Source of the DNA: Impatiens glandulifera
Taxonomy: Eukaryota; Streptophyta; Magnoliopsida; Ericales; Balsaminaceae
Assembly (NCBI RefSeq): GCF_907164915.1
Contig: NC_061862.1
Location: forward strand, 31,645,628-31,709,627
Length of the DNA stretch: 64,000 nucleotides
Direction: 5' to 3'
The notes under the pieces were generated by a model, which did not search any database, had not been told where the DNA came from, and saw only the letters and a list, made by a program, of their open reading frames with translations. This document shows, in pieces, positions 49,069 to 61,977 of the stretch (positions are counted from its first letter, which is position 1; each line of letters starts with the position of its first letter). The translations under genes were made by a program, and so were the position numbers.

Positions 49069-50618
49069 GAGATTTATTTCTTCTTCATCTTAACTAATGA
49101 ATGAATGAATGAATGGAAATGAGTATTCTATACTAATTTTCAAATTTTCCTTTTCTTGTAAGACAGAATATAGTTATTCCATTTGTGTTTGCTTAGAGTG
49201 GGTATATTTTTACTTTGCTACTTAAAAATAAAAATATCATCTATTTTAAATATATAAATCTTATATTTATAGTTAACATTTTTCAAAATACACATTATTT
49301 TTCTTAAATATATTAAGACTAATTAGATTCCAACAAATTATATTTTTCATTTAAAAAATACTTGTTTATGAATTAATTGAATAAAATATAGATAGATATT
49401 TATAAATATTTTATTTTAATTATAACATAATTTATTTGAAAATTATATCTTAGGTATTTTCTTATTGGGTTTTTCAAAAAAAATCTTGTATTTAATGGAA
49501 TTTTTATTTTTATTTTGTATGAAAGGTGAGATTATGATTTTTGGATTGAATTATTATATAATTTAAACTTTAACAAGTTTAATTTATTTTATACATTTAT
49601 ACTTAATATTTTCTCTTACATAATTATATATATATATATATACTATAAATAATTTATATTTTTTTTTTATTATAAATACATAAAATTATTAATATAATTT
49701 AATAATTTTAAAAGATATAAATATAATGATTAATGTTTTATATTTTATTCAAAATTATATTATTTGAAACTTATCTTTTTAAAGTGTCTTTATTATTAGA
49801 TAATCCTAAGTTTCTAAATAAATAAAACTTAATAGTGTGAAAATATGATTTAATTGTATGATTATAAGATCAATTATATATCTCTATATATATCAATTAT
49901 TTGATCATCCAGTAATTTTTTTCTACCTAAATAAAAAAAAATGAAAATTTTAAATGTCAAGGTTAATTAATAATGGAGAGAACATGATAAATGAATTATC
50001 TTATTTCAAATGAATTATGCTTTTATGTTACTACTGCTGCTGAATAAAATTTGTGAAAGAAGAAATCATAATTTGATCAAAAAGAATTATTGAGTTAAAG
50101 TGGTAAAACTCCCATTTTACCCCTCCTCTCCAAACACAAATGCTGGCGAACCAGCAAAAATGGGGGGCAGTTTCGACCGTAAATGAATAAAAAAGAAAAA
50201 AATCCAAGTTTTCTTTCACGTTTCCGAATTCCGGCAAGAAAAAGGAGTGATCAGGTCCAACGATTTCGATTTCTCTGTCTTCTCTAACTCGTGTTTGTCT
50301 TTGCGCCTTTGCTGAATCCCTTGTTCATGGTATCCTCTCTTTTATTTACGTTTTCTTGCTTAAATTTATGGGATTATGTTTATTATTTGATGGGTCAAAA
50401 TAATTTCGAATCTTGTCTTAAGGGATTCACCGCATTTCACTCAATTTTTTAGGGTTTTTATTCAATGTCGATCCATATATTGGATTGCATTTTGGGTTTT
50501 TTTGATGAAGAAATCAAATCAACTCAGCTATTATCCTCAACATTTTGTACAGGATTGCTGAGGATTCAGTAATTTCTGGTGAAGGATTGAGCAAAGAAGT
50601 TGTAATAGGGTTGCAAAT
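49069..50618. other. Spacer and 5' leader of the macro/CRAL-TRIO gene
   Basis: AT-rich to about 50090. From about 50230 the composition is leader-like; a probable 5' UTR intron runs from a donor near 50329 (CATG|GTATCC) to an acceptor at about 50552 (TTGTACAG|GATTG). No separate gene. Confidence 0.5.
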
Positions 50619-53600
50619 ATGTATGTAACTGTAGATAATGCTGCTAACAGGGGTGGATCACCTACTAATGAAAACTTGGATTCTGGTGTTGTCAAATTGG
50701 ATCAACTACCGTGTTGGAGTGATGCCGAGTTTCGGGCTGATTCTAATGAGAATGGGGATCCAGCCTTCCCAAATTTGTACTTTCCAGACCCATTGGCACC
50801 TCCTCCAGGATCAGATAGTAGTGGAAATGGAGGAATGTCTAGATTTCCTGTAGATTATGATATCAATTCTAAGATATATTTGTGGAGAGGACATCCATGG
50901 AACCTTGAAATAGATGCTGTTGTCAATTCCACTAATGAGGCAAGCTGTTCCCACTTTCCTTCCTTTTGAATTGCTTTCTTTTAGGATGAAAAAACAGCCC
51001 CGTTTACCTTATCGGTGGTATAATGTTACTTCCAAACAGAGCTTAGACGAGGCACAAAGTAGCCAAGGGTTGCATGCTGCTGCAGGGCCTGGTCTTGCTG
51101 ATGAATGTGCAACTCTGGTAAGGAAACAGTTATTAAGGTTTATTCACTTCCGTTTATTGTGTGACCTTATTTATAGGATAACTTAATTGATTGATATTGG
51201 ATGTTTTAGAGATGAACTGCCACTATTGAACTTCAGAGGGTTTGATCTTGTTTTCTTAATATTCTTATAGGGTGGTTGTCGAACAGGTATGGCAAAAGTT
51301 ACTAAAGCGTATAACCTACCTACCAGGTGAGTATTATCCAGTTCATCTTTGCCCCATTTGGAATGCATATTTTGAATTTGTTCAAGAGAAACGTAAATGC
51401 ATTTTAAAATTTTTCTTTCATTAAGGCAATGTTTGATAACACAACTTATTACTTAATCTATAAAATTTAAGTGTTTGATTCAAATTTAGCTAAAAAAGTT
51501 AAGGTAGAATACTTGGCTTTCAATTCAGTAAGGTATAAATGACTTAACTCAGTAATATAGTATGAACATGTACAAAGACAACTTTAACCCCTAATCAAAT
51601 TACATCACTATAAGGGTAAAATGACTTTCAAATACTTTCTCAACATTAGATTCATATTTTATCAAATCAACTAACATATCAAGTACTTAAAGTTTAGATA
51701 TTTGGTTTATTGAACATATACATATTTAATAGGACTATTCATAATAGAATTTCTAACTTGAGTGTTATCTGTTTTCGGTCCTTGAAGAACTAACCTACTT
51801 TATTATGTTATTTAGGAGTGTTATCCATACTGTTGGTCCAAAGTATGCAGTAAAGTATCATACTGCTGCAGAGAATGCTTTGAGTCACTGCTACAGGTCT
51901 TGCCTTGAACTTCTTGTTGAAAATGGTCTTCAAAGGTCAGTTTGAAGCAAAAACATTTTGATTTTGGTAATTGAAGTTGAGCTGTCAAAATGATCATTAA
52001 AACCGTGTAACTCGATAAAATGCAGCATTGCCATGGGGTGTATATACACGGAGGCAAAAAATTATCCACGTGAACCAGCGGCACATGTGGCAATAAGTGA
52101 GATTTTCTTGTCTGATTTTGCTGCTTTTATGAAAGTAGTAAAATTGTAAGGATGGGAAATGTAGGTTGAGATTCAGAACCTATTTTGGCATAGGTTTTTG
52201 TCAACATGATGAAAAGACAGTAAAATCTACATTTGGCATGAGTCTCTAACCGGAAACTGATCAATGGAAATTTTTGGATCACAATCCAAAATTTGCCTCA
52301 ATCACACTTCTGATACCATAGGAAAAAAAATTCACTTTCAATTTCTTTTGATGATCTTCCGATGTGATAGTGATTGTTACTAGTTTCCGATATGAATATT
52401 ATGTCGAGATTTCATGATTGACCAAGTATTATAAATTGGGTTCGTGGAACATAAACTTATCTTCATCCTTGCTATTGTTCTCATTAGGAACTGTACGAAG
52501 GTTTATTGAGAAACAGAAAGATAAAATAAAGGCTGTGGTGTTTTGTAACACAACACTGGTCGACACAGAGATATATAAAAGGTACATCACCCTAAACGAT
52601 TGACTATATTCTTTTCGTGGATTCATTTGAATTTTACTGTGTCCGGAACTCTCATTTCCTTTTACAATGTAGGTTACTTCCTCTTTACTTTCCTCGGGAT
52701 AAACATGAAGAAGAAATTGCCATATCAAAGCTTCCTGCTGATGTTGGGGATGAAAACGGAGAGACTTTTATTGTTGAGCGCAAGATTAGAATAAATCCTT
52801 TGCCTAATGCAAAAAAGAATGGCGCAAAACCACTTCAATCATCTATGGATTTTCCTGCTAGTGATCTTGGGTTGATGAGGCGGTAAGATTCATTTGATAT
52901 GGAGTTATTTAAATATATAACCTTTAGTAGTTTAATGATTTGAATTATGTGATTATTGAGTAGATTGTTGATTGGATAATGGATTATTTGAAAACAATCC
53001 CAAATAATCCACATTAAACAAGCCCTGATATATTCTAGGTCTTTTACAATATGAATTCACTGAACACGCTAAGTTTTTTTATGAACAGAGACTCGTCTTA
53101 TCTTGAGTCATATTTGGATCCTGCTTTCATGTCACTAATGAAGGATCCAGATCAAAGACGAAAAGAGCAATGGGAAAAAACTGCCCAAGCACAGAACAAA
53201 TGGAACGGTCCTAAAATGCTTGGTTTTGGCGATCTGGGTGGCCCTCTGTTGTCTTCTGCAGAAGAATACTCGCTTCATTCCCGATATATTGCTAAAGCAA
53301 ATTCTCTCAACCTTTCTGAAATTGCAGAAATGAAAATTGTGTATGTCCTACCATAAAATTGTGTATGTCCTACCTTTCTGAAATTTTCAAGCTCAAATGT
53401 TAATTTTGATTGCAATTCAGATATCGTGGAGGTGTGGATAGTGAAGGACGTCCAGTTATGGTTATAGTAGGAGCACATTTTCTGCTGCGATGTCTTGACC
53501 TAGATAAATTTGTTCTCTACGTGGTTAAGGTGAAGTGTCTTTATTTTTTATCTTTTAGAAATCGACTCATTGCTTATTTCTTGCTACCAAGATTTGTTCT

Positions 53601-54351
53601 TCTATTTGATGCTGCAGGAGTTTGAGCCGTTGATTCAGAAGCCATATAGCCTTGTTTATATCCATTCCTTAGCATCTTTGCAAGCGTAAGCTTCAATTAT
53701 TACTTAAAATAATAATAAAAAAATACTGCATCTTTGTTAAACTCTTGAATTGAGTAAACAGGCAACCTGACTTGGGATGGATGAGAAGATTACAGCAAAT
53801 ACTTGGATCAAAGCACCAAAGAAATCTTCATGTATGCTTACAGTGATCACTATTTTTCCAAAAAGTAATATAATAAACTCTGTTAATCGTTAACCAATCT
53901 GTGTGCAAGGCTATATACATTCTTCATCCTACTTTTGGACTTAAAGCTGCAATCATGGGTTTGCAACTGTTAGTAGATAACGTGGTATGATGTCTAATCC
54001 GATCCTAACTCGTTTAGCTGATCATATAACTTATAATCTAATTATTGCAAACATTCTTACATGATTTAGGTGTGGAAAAAAGTGGTATATGTGGATAGGC
54101 TTTTGCAGTTGTTCAACTATGTTCCACGAGAGCAACTCACCATTCCCGATTTTGTTTTCCAGTTAAGTATTCTGTTTATTTTGTTCAACTATGTGGTTTG
54201 TTGTGTTGCTGAAATCACGGACACTTATTGGAGGGTTACTCCTTATATTGGTAGGCACGATTTGGAAGTGAACGGAGGAAAAGGCGTTATTGTGGACCCT
54301 AGAACAAAGTACGTGTCTATCAAAAAGAACAACAATGACGACGAAGAATAG
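50619..54351 (+). CDS. Macro-domain plus CRAL-TRIO (Sec14-like) protein, GDAP2-type (At1g69340-like)
   Basis: Fourteen exons: 50619-50939, 51040-51117, 51271-51326, 51816-51935, 52026-52096, 52488-52581, 52673-52882, 53089-53340, 53421-53529, 53618-53685, 53762-53831, 53910-53984, 54070-54161, 54255-54351; 1713 nt, 570 residues. The macro domain (about residues 85-245) shows DAVVNSTNE, LHAAAGPGL, GGCRTGMAKVT and VIHTVGPKY; such domains bind or hydrolyse ADP-ribose derivatives. The CRAL-TRIO domain (about 400-550) shows RYRGGVDSEGRPVMVIVGAH and PREQLTIPDFVFQHDLEVNGG and would bind a lipid. The pairing is that of animal GDAP2 and Arabidopsis At1g69340; substrate and role are unproven. Intron 1 starts with GC (GAG|GCAAGC). 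The last intron, 54162-54254, is 93 nt and stopless, so retention would give 601 residues. Confidence 0.93.
54162..54254 (+). other. Stopless 93-nt intron in coding sequence (exitron candidate)
   Basis: Donor CCA|GTTAAGT and acceptor TTGGTAG|GC. Splicing restores FVFQHDLEVNGG, the family sequence as I recall it. The intron length is 31 codons with no stop in the gene's frame; if retained it adds LSILFILFNYVVCCVAEITD and eleven more residues, a strongly hydrophobic stretch. Both forms would be translatable. Confidence 0.7.
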
Positions 54352-55563
54352 AAGGTGATTTTATATTTATTTATTTATCCACTCCTCCATTAATTTTGTA
54401 TATCATTTATCTGTGTCTGTTTTGTAATGACCAGTAATTAGTTGCTTAAAAACTATCATATGGCTAGAACAGCAGTATTAATTTTTCATTTTCATTTTCT
54501 TTTGGGAGGTGACAGTAATAATAATAATAATAATAAACATTTGCTCCCTTGTGTAATTTGTTGCAAAATAAATTGAAAGAAGTAGATTGGTTAATATTAT
54601 TTAGATGTGAATTGTTTATATATTATTATTAATAATAATAATAAAATAGATAGCGACAGAAGAAGGCAAAGAGAAAGAAAGAAGGATGAGTTAAGAATGT
54701 AAGAAGACTGACTATAAATAGAAAGGTACAACGTGGTGGAATGGAACATATCTCATCTCCTGTCTGTCGCATGCATCATCGCTTTACTCCCCCACGCGCT
54801 TTTCTTTTTTTCTTTTTTTTTTTATTAATTAGCCAATTATAAAAATCAAATCTTCTCATTTTCTTGTTATTGTCTACATCTATTATTATTATTATTAATT
54901 TTCAAAAGTTAAGACTAATATTCTTGTTTTTAATGAATTTGAATTTGCTGTGTCATAATTTAAGAAAGTGGATAGAAGAAAGAAAATTAAATATTAAAAT
55001 AAAATGTTATATATATAATTTTTTAGGATTTAAAGTTTAGGGTTTATGTATAATTTTTTATTTATCTCATTTATCAAAATTCACATCGCTGAGACAACAA
55101 GTGGGACAGTATCCTCACTCGTTTTTTAACACGGAAGACTTTCTAAGTTAGATATTCAACTCATCGATATCCTTTTCTTTTATCATTACCTTCTTTTTTC
55201 TTTTCTTTTTTATCTGGGTAAATAAAAAAAAATTATTCAAAACCCAAATAAAACCCCAAGACCAATCAAGTTTCTCATGTTTACCTGCAATTTAACCATA
55301 TGTCTATGATGAAGAATCGTTGATTACCAAGATTAGGGCAAAAACAGTTTGTATTGTTGCCTAAATGTTGGGTAAAGGTTCTTCTTAGATAATTGTTATA
55401 TAGAGGCATATTTATATTGAATTGAGAGAGTAGGATATGAATGCAAAAAAGACAGTAAGATGGAGTTGATAAGAGAATAAAGAAAGAAGCATTTACAAGA
55501 AGAAATAGTAGGGGTGTCCTCAATTTGTTTGTTCAAGAATGAAAGATGAAATGATAGTATTAA
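54352..55563. other. Convergent intergenic region
   Basis: The 3' flanks of the macro/CRAL-TRIO gene (from the left) and the DUF863 gene (from the right) meet here. It contains (AAT)n tracts (54517-54534, 54627-54646). No gene. Confidence 0.65.
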
Positions 55564-57881
55564 TTAGTTAATACTAATAATAGTAGTAGTTATTGGATTG
55601 AGATTAGAAGTAGAAGAAGAAGAGTCTAATCGTCTTTGCCTACGGGGCCGCCTAAGAGTCTTCCCCCACACAGTCAGGCTTCTCCCTTCGCTTGCCTGCA
55701 AAGATTGATGACCACCTTCTTCTTCTTCTTCCTCTGCCGGAGCTGTGGGGGGCAGTTCAACTACCGACCGTCGTCGTCTCCCTCTGCCACCGCCGCCGCC
55801 ACCCCTTCTTGGAGACACCCAAGTGTGGCCAGTAGCTTTCATCAACCCCGAAAACGTTTGAATATCCTGGCTCACTTCGTGTCTCGATAAGGAAACCAAA
55901 CCAGGGAGTATATCCCTTTGAAAGTCCCTCCTCTGCTTTCCTCGTCTACTTCTTCTACTCCGCTTGTTGTTGTTGTTGTTGTTCACCACATTTCCTCCCC
56001 CTTCTTCTTCGTCGGAATTATTCCCAATCATAATAAGCTCCTTCGGCATATACTCTTCTGCCTTCATCTCCGGCAGGCTCAAAGTTACAGCCTCAAAATA
56101 ATCCATTGTTTCTTCACACGTTGAACAAGGCACAACAATCTCCGCAAACCATCCTAGTGGATCCTCCATTGAGTTGTTCTCATCATTCTCACCACAATCA
56201 CCTGAAACTGAAATCAAGACTATCGCTTCCGCAGCACTCCTCACATTCTCTTCTTCCTCCTCTTCCTCTGGCAGTAGTAGTGGCGGCGCTTCCAGATCAA
56301 TCTCCATTGAAACTTTTGGTAGTACAAGAAGGTTGCTTTTCACGGGTTCAATCGCCACCTCTTCTTCTTCTTCTTCGGTTATGCATGAGTTAAGGTCGAT
56401 ATGGGTTCTCACCTTTTTGTTTTCTTGTTCTTCAGGCTCCGGATCATAATAAGCCACATTAATATCGATTAATTCGCGAGTTGGCTGAAGAGATGCAGAA
56501 GTAGATGCAAGAGAAGACGACTCCTCCTTTGATGTAAAACCGACTATCTTTCTCAGAGGAGGAGCAGGAGCAGGAAGGGATTGCTGGAAGCTCGTTTCTG
56601 CAGAATTTGGATTCTTTGGTTTAAGCCAAGATGGCAAACGTGGATGGTCATCCTGTTTCCTTCCCCCATCTTCATTTGGGCTTACATAGGCTAGTGCATC
56701 CTTGTAACCCGATGAAGATCCTCGATAAAACCCATTATTATTATTATTAGCTAAAGGGTTTGTAAAACATAAATTGGAAATGGGACCCTGAACGCGCCAC
56801 TTGTCTCCGAGAGTCTCGTGGGTAGTCGTCAACTGTCGCGACGAATATAAAGATGAATTTGTATGAAGTGAAGTCTGATTGGAGTTTCCCCAAGATTGAG
56901 ACCAATCTATCTTATGGTTGAATGGATTATGCTTTCTGCCATGGAGTTCTCTCCTTTGTTCAGATTGAAGAAATCCCAATGTTTGGATTGCATCTCGAGA
57001 AGACGATGATGAATTCAGATGGTTTCTGTAATGTTCTGATAAACAACAAAGAAGAACATTAAAAAGAAATTCAAACCACATTAACAAAGTTCAAATAATG
57101 TACCTGCATCCGAATTATACATTGACCAGTCTCCTCCTCTTCCATTCGATGATCTTATAGCCTCTTCGTTCCTCCTCCTCGATGTTTCCTTAGACAATCT
57201 ATGAAGAAATTCAGATTTCGATTTGGCCTCAATCTGGCAAGAAATTGATTCAGTTTCCTCCGCCTGAGTTGGTTCATTTAAATCAGCAAGAAAAACAAAT
57301 CCCTTTCCACTGCCTTTCGAAGGATAATCCAAAACATCATACAAGCATTCCTCCTCCTCTTCTTCATTACCATTGAACTGCAGATCAAACAACCTTTTCC
57401 TAACCTTGGACGGCCTGTGATGATCCAAAATCTCACAATCTTTCGAACCAAGCGAACCACCTCCTTTATTACTGCAACTCAAAGGAGAATTCCAAGCAGA
57501 AAATGGGCTCGAAGAAGACGACGCCTCTTGTGGGATCATCATCATCATCCCCATGGTGGTCCTGTGTTTATGAATAATATCTTTCCTTCTAGCTTCCTCC
57601 ATCATATCTCTCTGTATCTTATAAAGACAATGAAGTTCAACCAGCTGCCTCTTGAAAATAGCCTCATGCTCAAGCATTGTCTGCCTCAATGTATTCCTGT
57701 CAAACCCTACTAGTGAAAATCCATTGACTACATATTCTCCATTACTGCTGGGCAAAGATTTGTCACCACAAAGCATTGGCCAGTTATTACCACTAGATTG
57801 CTCATTATTATTATTATTATTAACATCCCTCATCGAGTAATAACCATACCCTTTACTATTACCTTCAATCTCCGTTCCCAT
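55564..57881 (-). CDS. DUF863-family protein
   Basis: Two coding exons on the minus strand, 57881-57104 and 57035-55564 (GT-AG, phase 1), 2250 nt, 749 residues. The N-terminal part has FSLVGFDRNTLRQTMLEHEA and FKRQLVELHCLYKIQRDMME, the conserved helical region of plant DUF863 proteins. The middle holds DLNEP and IDLNSCI motifs and RLPSWLKPKN. The C-terminus has a basic RRSRRGKQRR block followed by DFQRDILPGLVSLSRHEVSQ and FSGLMKATGHTW, the family hallmark. Low-complexity Glu, Asn, Ser and Gly runs fill the spacers. The protein is probably nuclear (basic blocks, DLN motifs); biochemical function is unknown for the family. A 5' UTR intron (57991-57884) appears to end two bases before the ATG. 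Arabidopsis At1g69360 is a member, and its neighbour At1g69340 matches the adjacent gene here. Confidence 0.92.
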
Positions 57882-57886
57882 TCCTG

Positions 57887-57916
57887 TTCATTCATTCATT
57901 CATTCATTCATTCATC
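57887..57916. repeat. (ATTC)n microsatellite at the DUF863 5' UTR intron end
   Basis: About seven tetranucleotide units just upstream of the DUF863 start codon, forming the 3' end of the inferred leader intron on the minus strand. Confidence 0.85.
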
Positions 57917-57992
57917 AATCATTCAATATAATCGTTTTTACACTACACTACACTACACTCAACATATAGATAGATAAGATAGATAGATTACC

Positions 57993-60900
57993 TGATCGAA
58001 TTATGAGAATCGATTATTAATAATCTTGTTTGTTAGCTGAAAATGAACATTTCAAAATGATGGTAAATCGAGTTTGATCTTGAAGAGATAGATACCAAAT
58101 AAGAAGACCTAATTCTATTTATTACCTTAGAGCGGCATCATCATCTAACATCCATCCATTGATTTGGATTGGATTGGATTAATGAACAGTTGATTCTCCA
58201 GAATTCACGGCAGGGCCCAGAGGATGAGGAGGAGAAGAAGCAGTATTCGCCAGAGACAAAATAAAATATAAAAAATTACAAAGAAAGAAGCTCAAGAGAG
58301 AGAAGAAGAAGATTCTGAACAAACAACACAACACGCAGTTGGTGTTTTTGTAACTGCATCAAGTGGTTAGATCGTCAACAGGTAAAGAAGAAGAAGAAGA
58401 ATATGAGTTTATTGGAGATTCCGATCTAAGATCTTCTTCTTCTTCTTCTTTGTTCTTCAGAGAAACAAAACTATCTTAATATTATTATTATAACAACAAC
58501 AACAGTGACACATGAAATTTGTGTCTGTTTTATTCTCTGATTGATGCCCATTTCTTCTTCATCTTCTTCTTCTTCTTCCTTACTTCAATATCTTTAACTT
58601 TCTCTTTCTTCTCTTTCCATGAATATGAATGAATTTGTTGCCAAGCCAATTTAATAAGGTCTGTGGATTTTCAGGGAAATTGAAAGAAATGGGCATTTTT
58701 CTAGATTCTCTCCACTTTATTTGCATTTTTGTACAGAGATTAATGAGAATTAAATACTGTATACATCAACTTTTTGTTTTTCTTAATTACTATTTTTTAC
58801 TCTTTTCATTATAACCCTTCATCAAATTCTTTTTCCAACTATCATACCTAACTCTTTTTTATATTCTCTCTTTCTCCTATTTATAACTTTTTCTTACTTT
58901 TTTTTTTATTTTTTATTTTAATAATAAAACATATATATTAGGGCTTGTTCATTTAAACAATTATCCACCTAATATTTGATAAATTATAAGATCAGATGTA
59001 GGAGATTCATGGTCTTGATTAAATATAAATTAATATACTCAATTCTTAAAAATAAAATCATACATTTAGGGTTTCTTTCACATGGGTTATATTTGAAAAG
59101 AGGAGATAGAAAAAGGAATTTGATAGAGAGAACGATGTGTTACTATATTCAGATTGTGTCATGTAATTCCTTCTAATTTCTTCTCACAAATTTTTTCCGC
59201 GATCATTTTTTATTTGAAAAATATAAAATACGATAAAGAGAATTTATAAAATATGGTATAAAATTTCAAAAAAACTTATGTTATGCCAAAATGTGAGAGT
59301 GCTATTGAGAAGAAACCAAACGGTTGATTGTTTAAGAATTAGAAAAAGATTTGAGGGATTTGGAATCTAGTCAGATTTATAATATTATTATTATTATTAT
59401 TGTTAATCCCGAATAAATTAAGTGGGTTTATTTTGGTAAAACAGGTGTGGGAGTTTCTATTTTAATTAGAGTTTAATTGGGATTTGTAAGAGGATTGAAG
59501 TGGGGTCCACTAGAGAAAGAAGGAGTACAATTAGTTAACCCTTGACGTTTGGAATAATTACGAGATTGGTACCCCAGCTCTCTCAGTACCTGTACCTGAT
59601 TGGTAGCAAGTAATAATCTCATTCTTTCATATACTCCCACGCGCCCCCTCTCTACGTAACTTCTACGCGTTGTATCCTTCTTTTAAAAGTTTTTTTTTAT
59701 TATTTATTTATTTAATTCAATTCAATTATCATTCCAATTCATAGATCCAGAAAGTGTATTAAAAAAAATTAATTAGTGTACAATAAGTTTTTATAAATAT
59801 ATATATATAAATCATTTTAGAGCATGTTTTGTAATTAAATTTATTTAAAAAATATTATTAGGTATCTATTGTAATTAGATGATTTTTGTAATAAAAATAT
59901 TTAAATGATATTAATATATAATGATAAAATAAATTATTATTTTATAAATATATAATATTTTGGTTGATGAAATAAGTAATTTAATTATAAAATGATATTT
60001 AATTATGATTAAATTTTTAAAAAGGAAAATAATAGAATTAAGTAGTTTGATTTTTTATTTTTGTAAGAAGGATTCTTATAAATAAATAATAATAATAATA
60101 ATATTGTATGAAAATTTTAATTATATTTTTTAGTTTTAAGATTATTATAATGCCTGGTTTAATTGAAAATTATTTCATCATGGACTTAGAAAATTAATTT
60201 CAAGCTAGGTAGTCTTATATTTTACCAGCATGATCAGAAATTTCCTTTCAATCTTGTATTAAAAACCCAAACATAATCCAAAAAATTAAGACAATAATAA
60301 TTCAATGATTAATATTTATATATATCAAATTAAAAATTAAAACTAACAATAAAACATATTTTTATTAGTTATTCCATCAAATGGTAACTTTTCATCTTAA
60401 ATTTAAGATCTATTTAACATTTTAAGAATTTTGTATTTCTCCAAAAACTTATTCATGTCACATAAAACTAAACAAAATAAATTTAATTGTATTATTTAAC
60501 TCATTGATTTCTCAAATACATGTGAAGTTTATCAAGAAAATATTTATACATTAAAATAGTATAAATAATATAACAACTTTTGAAAATAATCAAACAAAAG
60601 TTTTTGCTTCAAACTAAATAATAACAAAACATAAATTTATTTGTTTCAAAACATTCTTAACTTATAAATTATTAAAATCAATGTTTTTGCTCAATTTGTT
60701 TTTTGTTTTTTTTTTGAAAAAGTATGAAATGTATAATCTACTTAACATGGGTGACTTTCATAGAAATATCATTAAAAAATGACTTCAAAATATAATATAG
60801 TAAAATTCTTTATTTAATTAAGGAAGTTTTGCAATAGTTTAAAGGGAATTTATTGTGGATAGCAATAAACAAGCATAATAATAGTGGGCCTTTTCTTTAT

Positions 60901-61977
60901 GAAAAAGACAATAGAACCAAATCAACCAATGACTCTTACCTATCTCAAATAGTTTTAGGAGAAGAAAATTAATAAGAGAGAGACACATAATTTTCTACTT
61001 TTTTTTTCATTTTAAAAGTGAAAGATACTATTTTTTGTAATATCATATCTCATTAATTAATTATTATTATAAATTATGAATAAATTTACTATAAAATTAT
61101 TAAATAACATTGAAAATTTGAAGGTAATTTCATGTTGCAAGTTGGTCTAAAAATAACTTATTATGTTATTTAAATAATTGAAAGTATTTAATATTTTAAT
61201 TGATGAAAAAATAATTAAAATAATAATAATAATTTATTTAAAAAGTATTTCAATAATCAAACAAAACGAAGCTTCATTGAGAAGATTAGTATAAACATAC
61301 CTCAAAATCACATTGCTCTTCATTGACCATCCATATCATTATAAATTAATATTCCACCCCCAAAAAATATATAAATATGAAAACCAATTAAATCAATGGT
61401 TATATTATAAATTAATTATGCAAACCTTAAAAATAAAAATAAAAAAAATAAAAAGTTACTCCATTTAGAAATTCTTGATAATCACACTACCATTTTTTTT
61501 TAATCAAATATACTTCTCACTTAAGCTACCATTATGATAGCTTAAGTGACAAGAGTGATTCTTCGATTTTCACTTATGGGTTAATATTAGCCTATTATTT
61601 TAAAAAAAATATATAAAATAAAATCAGCCAATGTGTATGTTATTAATATGAATTTAGGCAACTATCTTTTCAGCTTTGATTTGTTTGTAGAGATAAATGT
61701 GAGTTTGAAATTAAGGATTAATGGATGTAAGTTAGACCTAATGTGGTCCCTTTAGTATCCAATTGTCACCATCATGGGAAAATGAGGGACACTTACTAAC
61801 ACTAGTGGAAGATTTGGCTAACTACATATCAATGGGACCCTCATTCACATTTCTTGACTCAAAAGCCCCCAATATTGTTATTATTATTATTATAATAAAC
61901 TTTGTCAAAGTTATATTCTAATTGGCTAAATAAACAACATATGATGATTTTTCAAAAAAGAAAGACTTTTCCTACTA
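57993..61977. other. DUF863 promoter and long AT-rich spacer
   Basis: 57993-58630 is a leader/promoter region with CTT/AAG tracts (58386-58402, 58433-58452, 58551-58579). From 58800 to 61977 it is AT-rich DNA without a supported gene. A short inverted repeat, ACTTAAGCTACCATTATGAT with TAGCTTAAGT, lies at about 61519-61549. Confidence 0.65.

Noticed and set aside
54162..54254. Treating the last macro/CRAL-TRIO region as one uninterrupted exon
   Set aside because: Splicing out the 93 nt restores the conserved FVFQHDLEV junction, so the spliced form was taken as the main product; retention is listed as a finding.
55636..56449. Plus-strand open frames opposite the DUF863 gene
   Set aside because: They are antisense shadows of the Glu/Asn-rich coding exon (poly-Ser and poly-Leu products) and share no homology.
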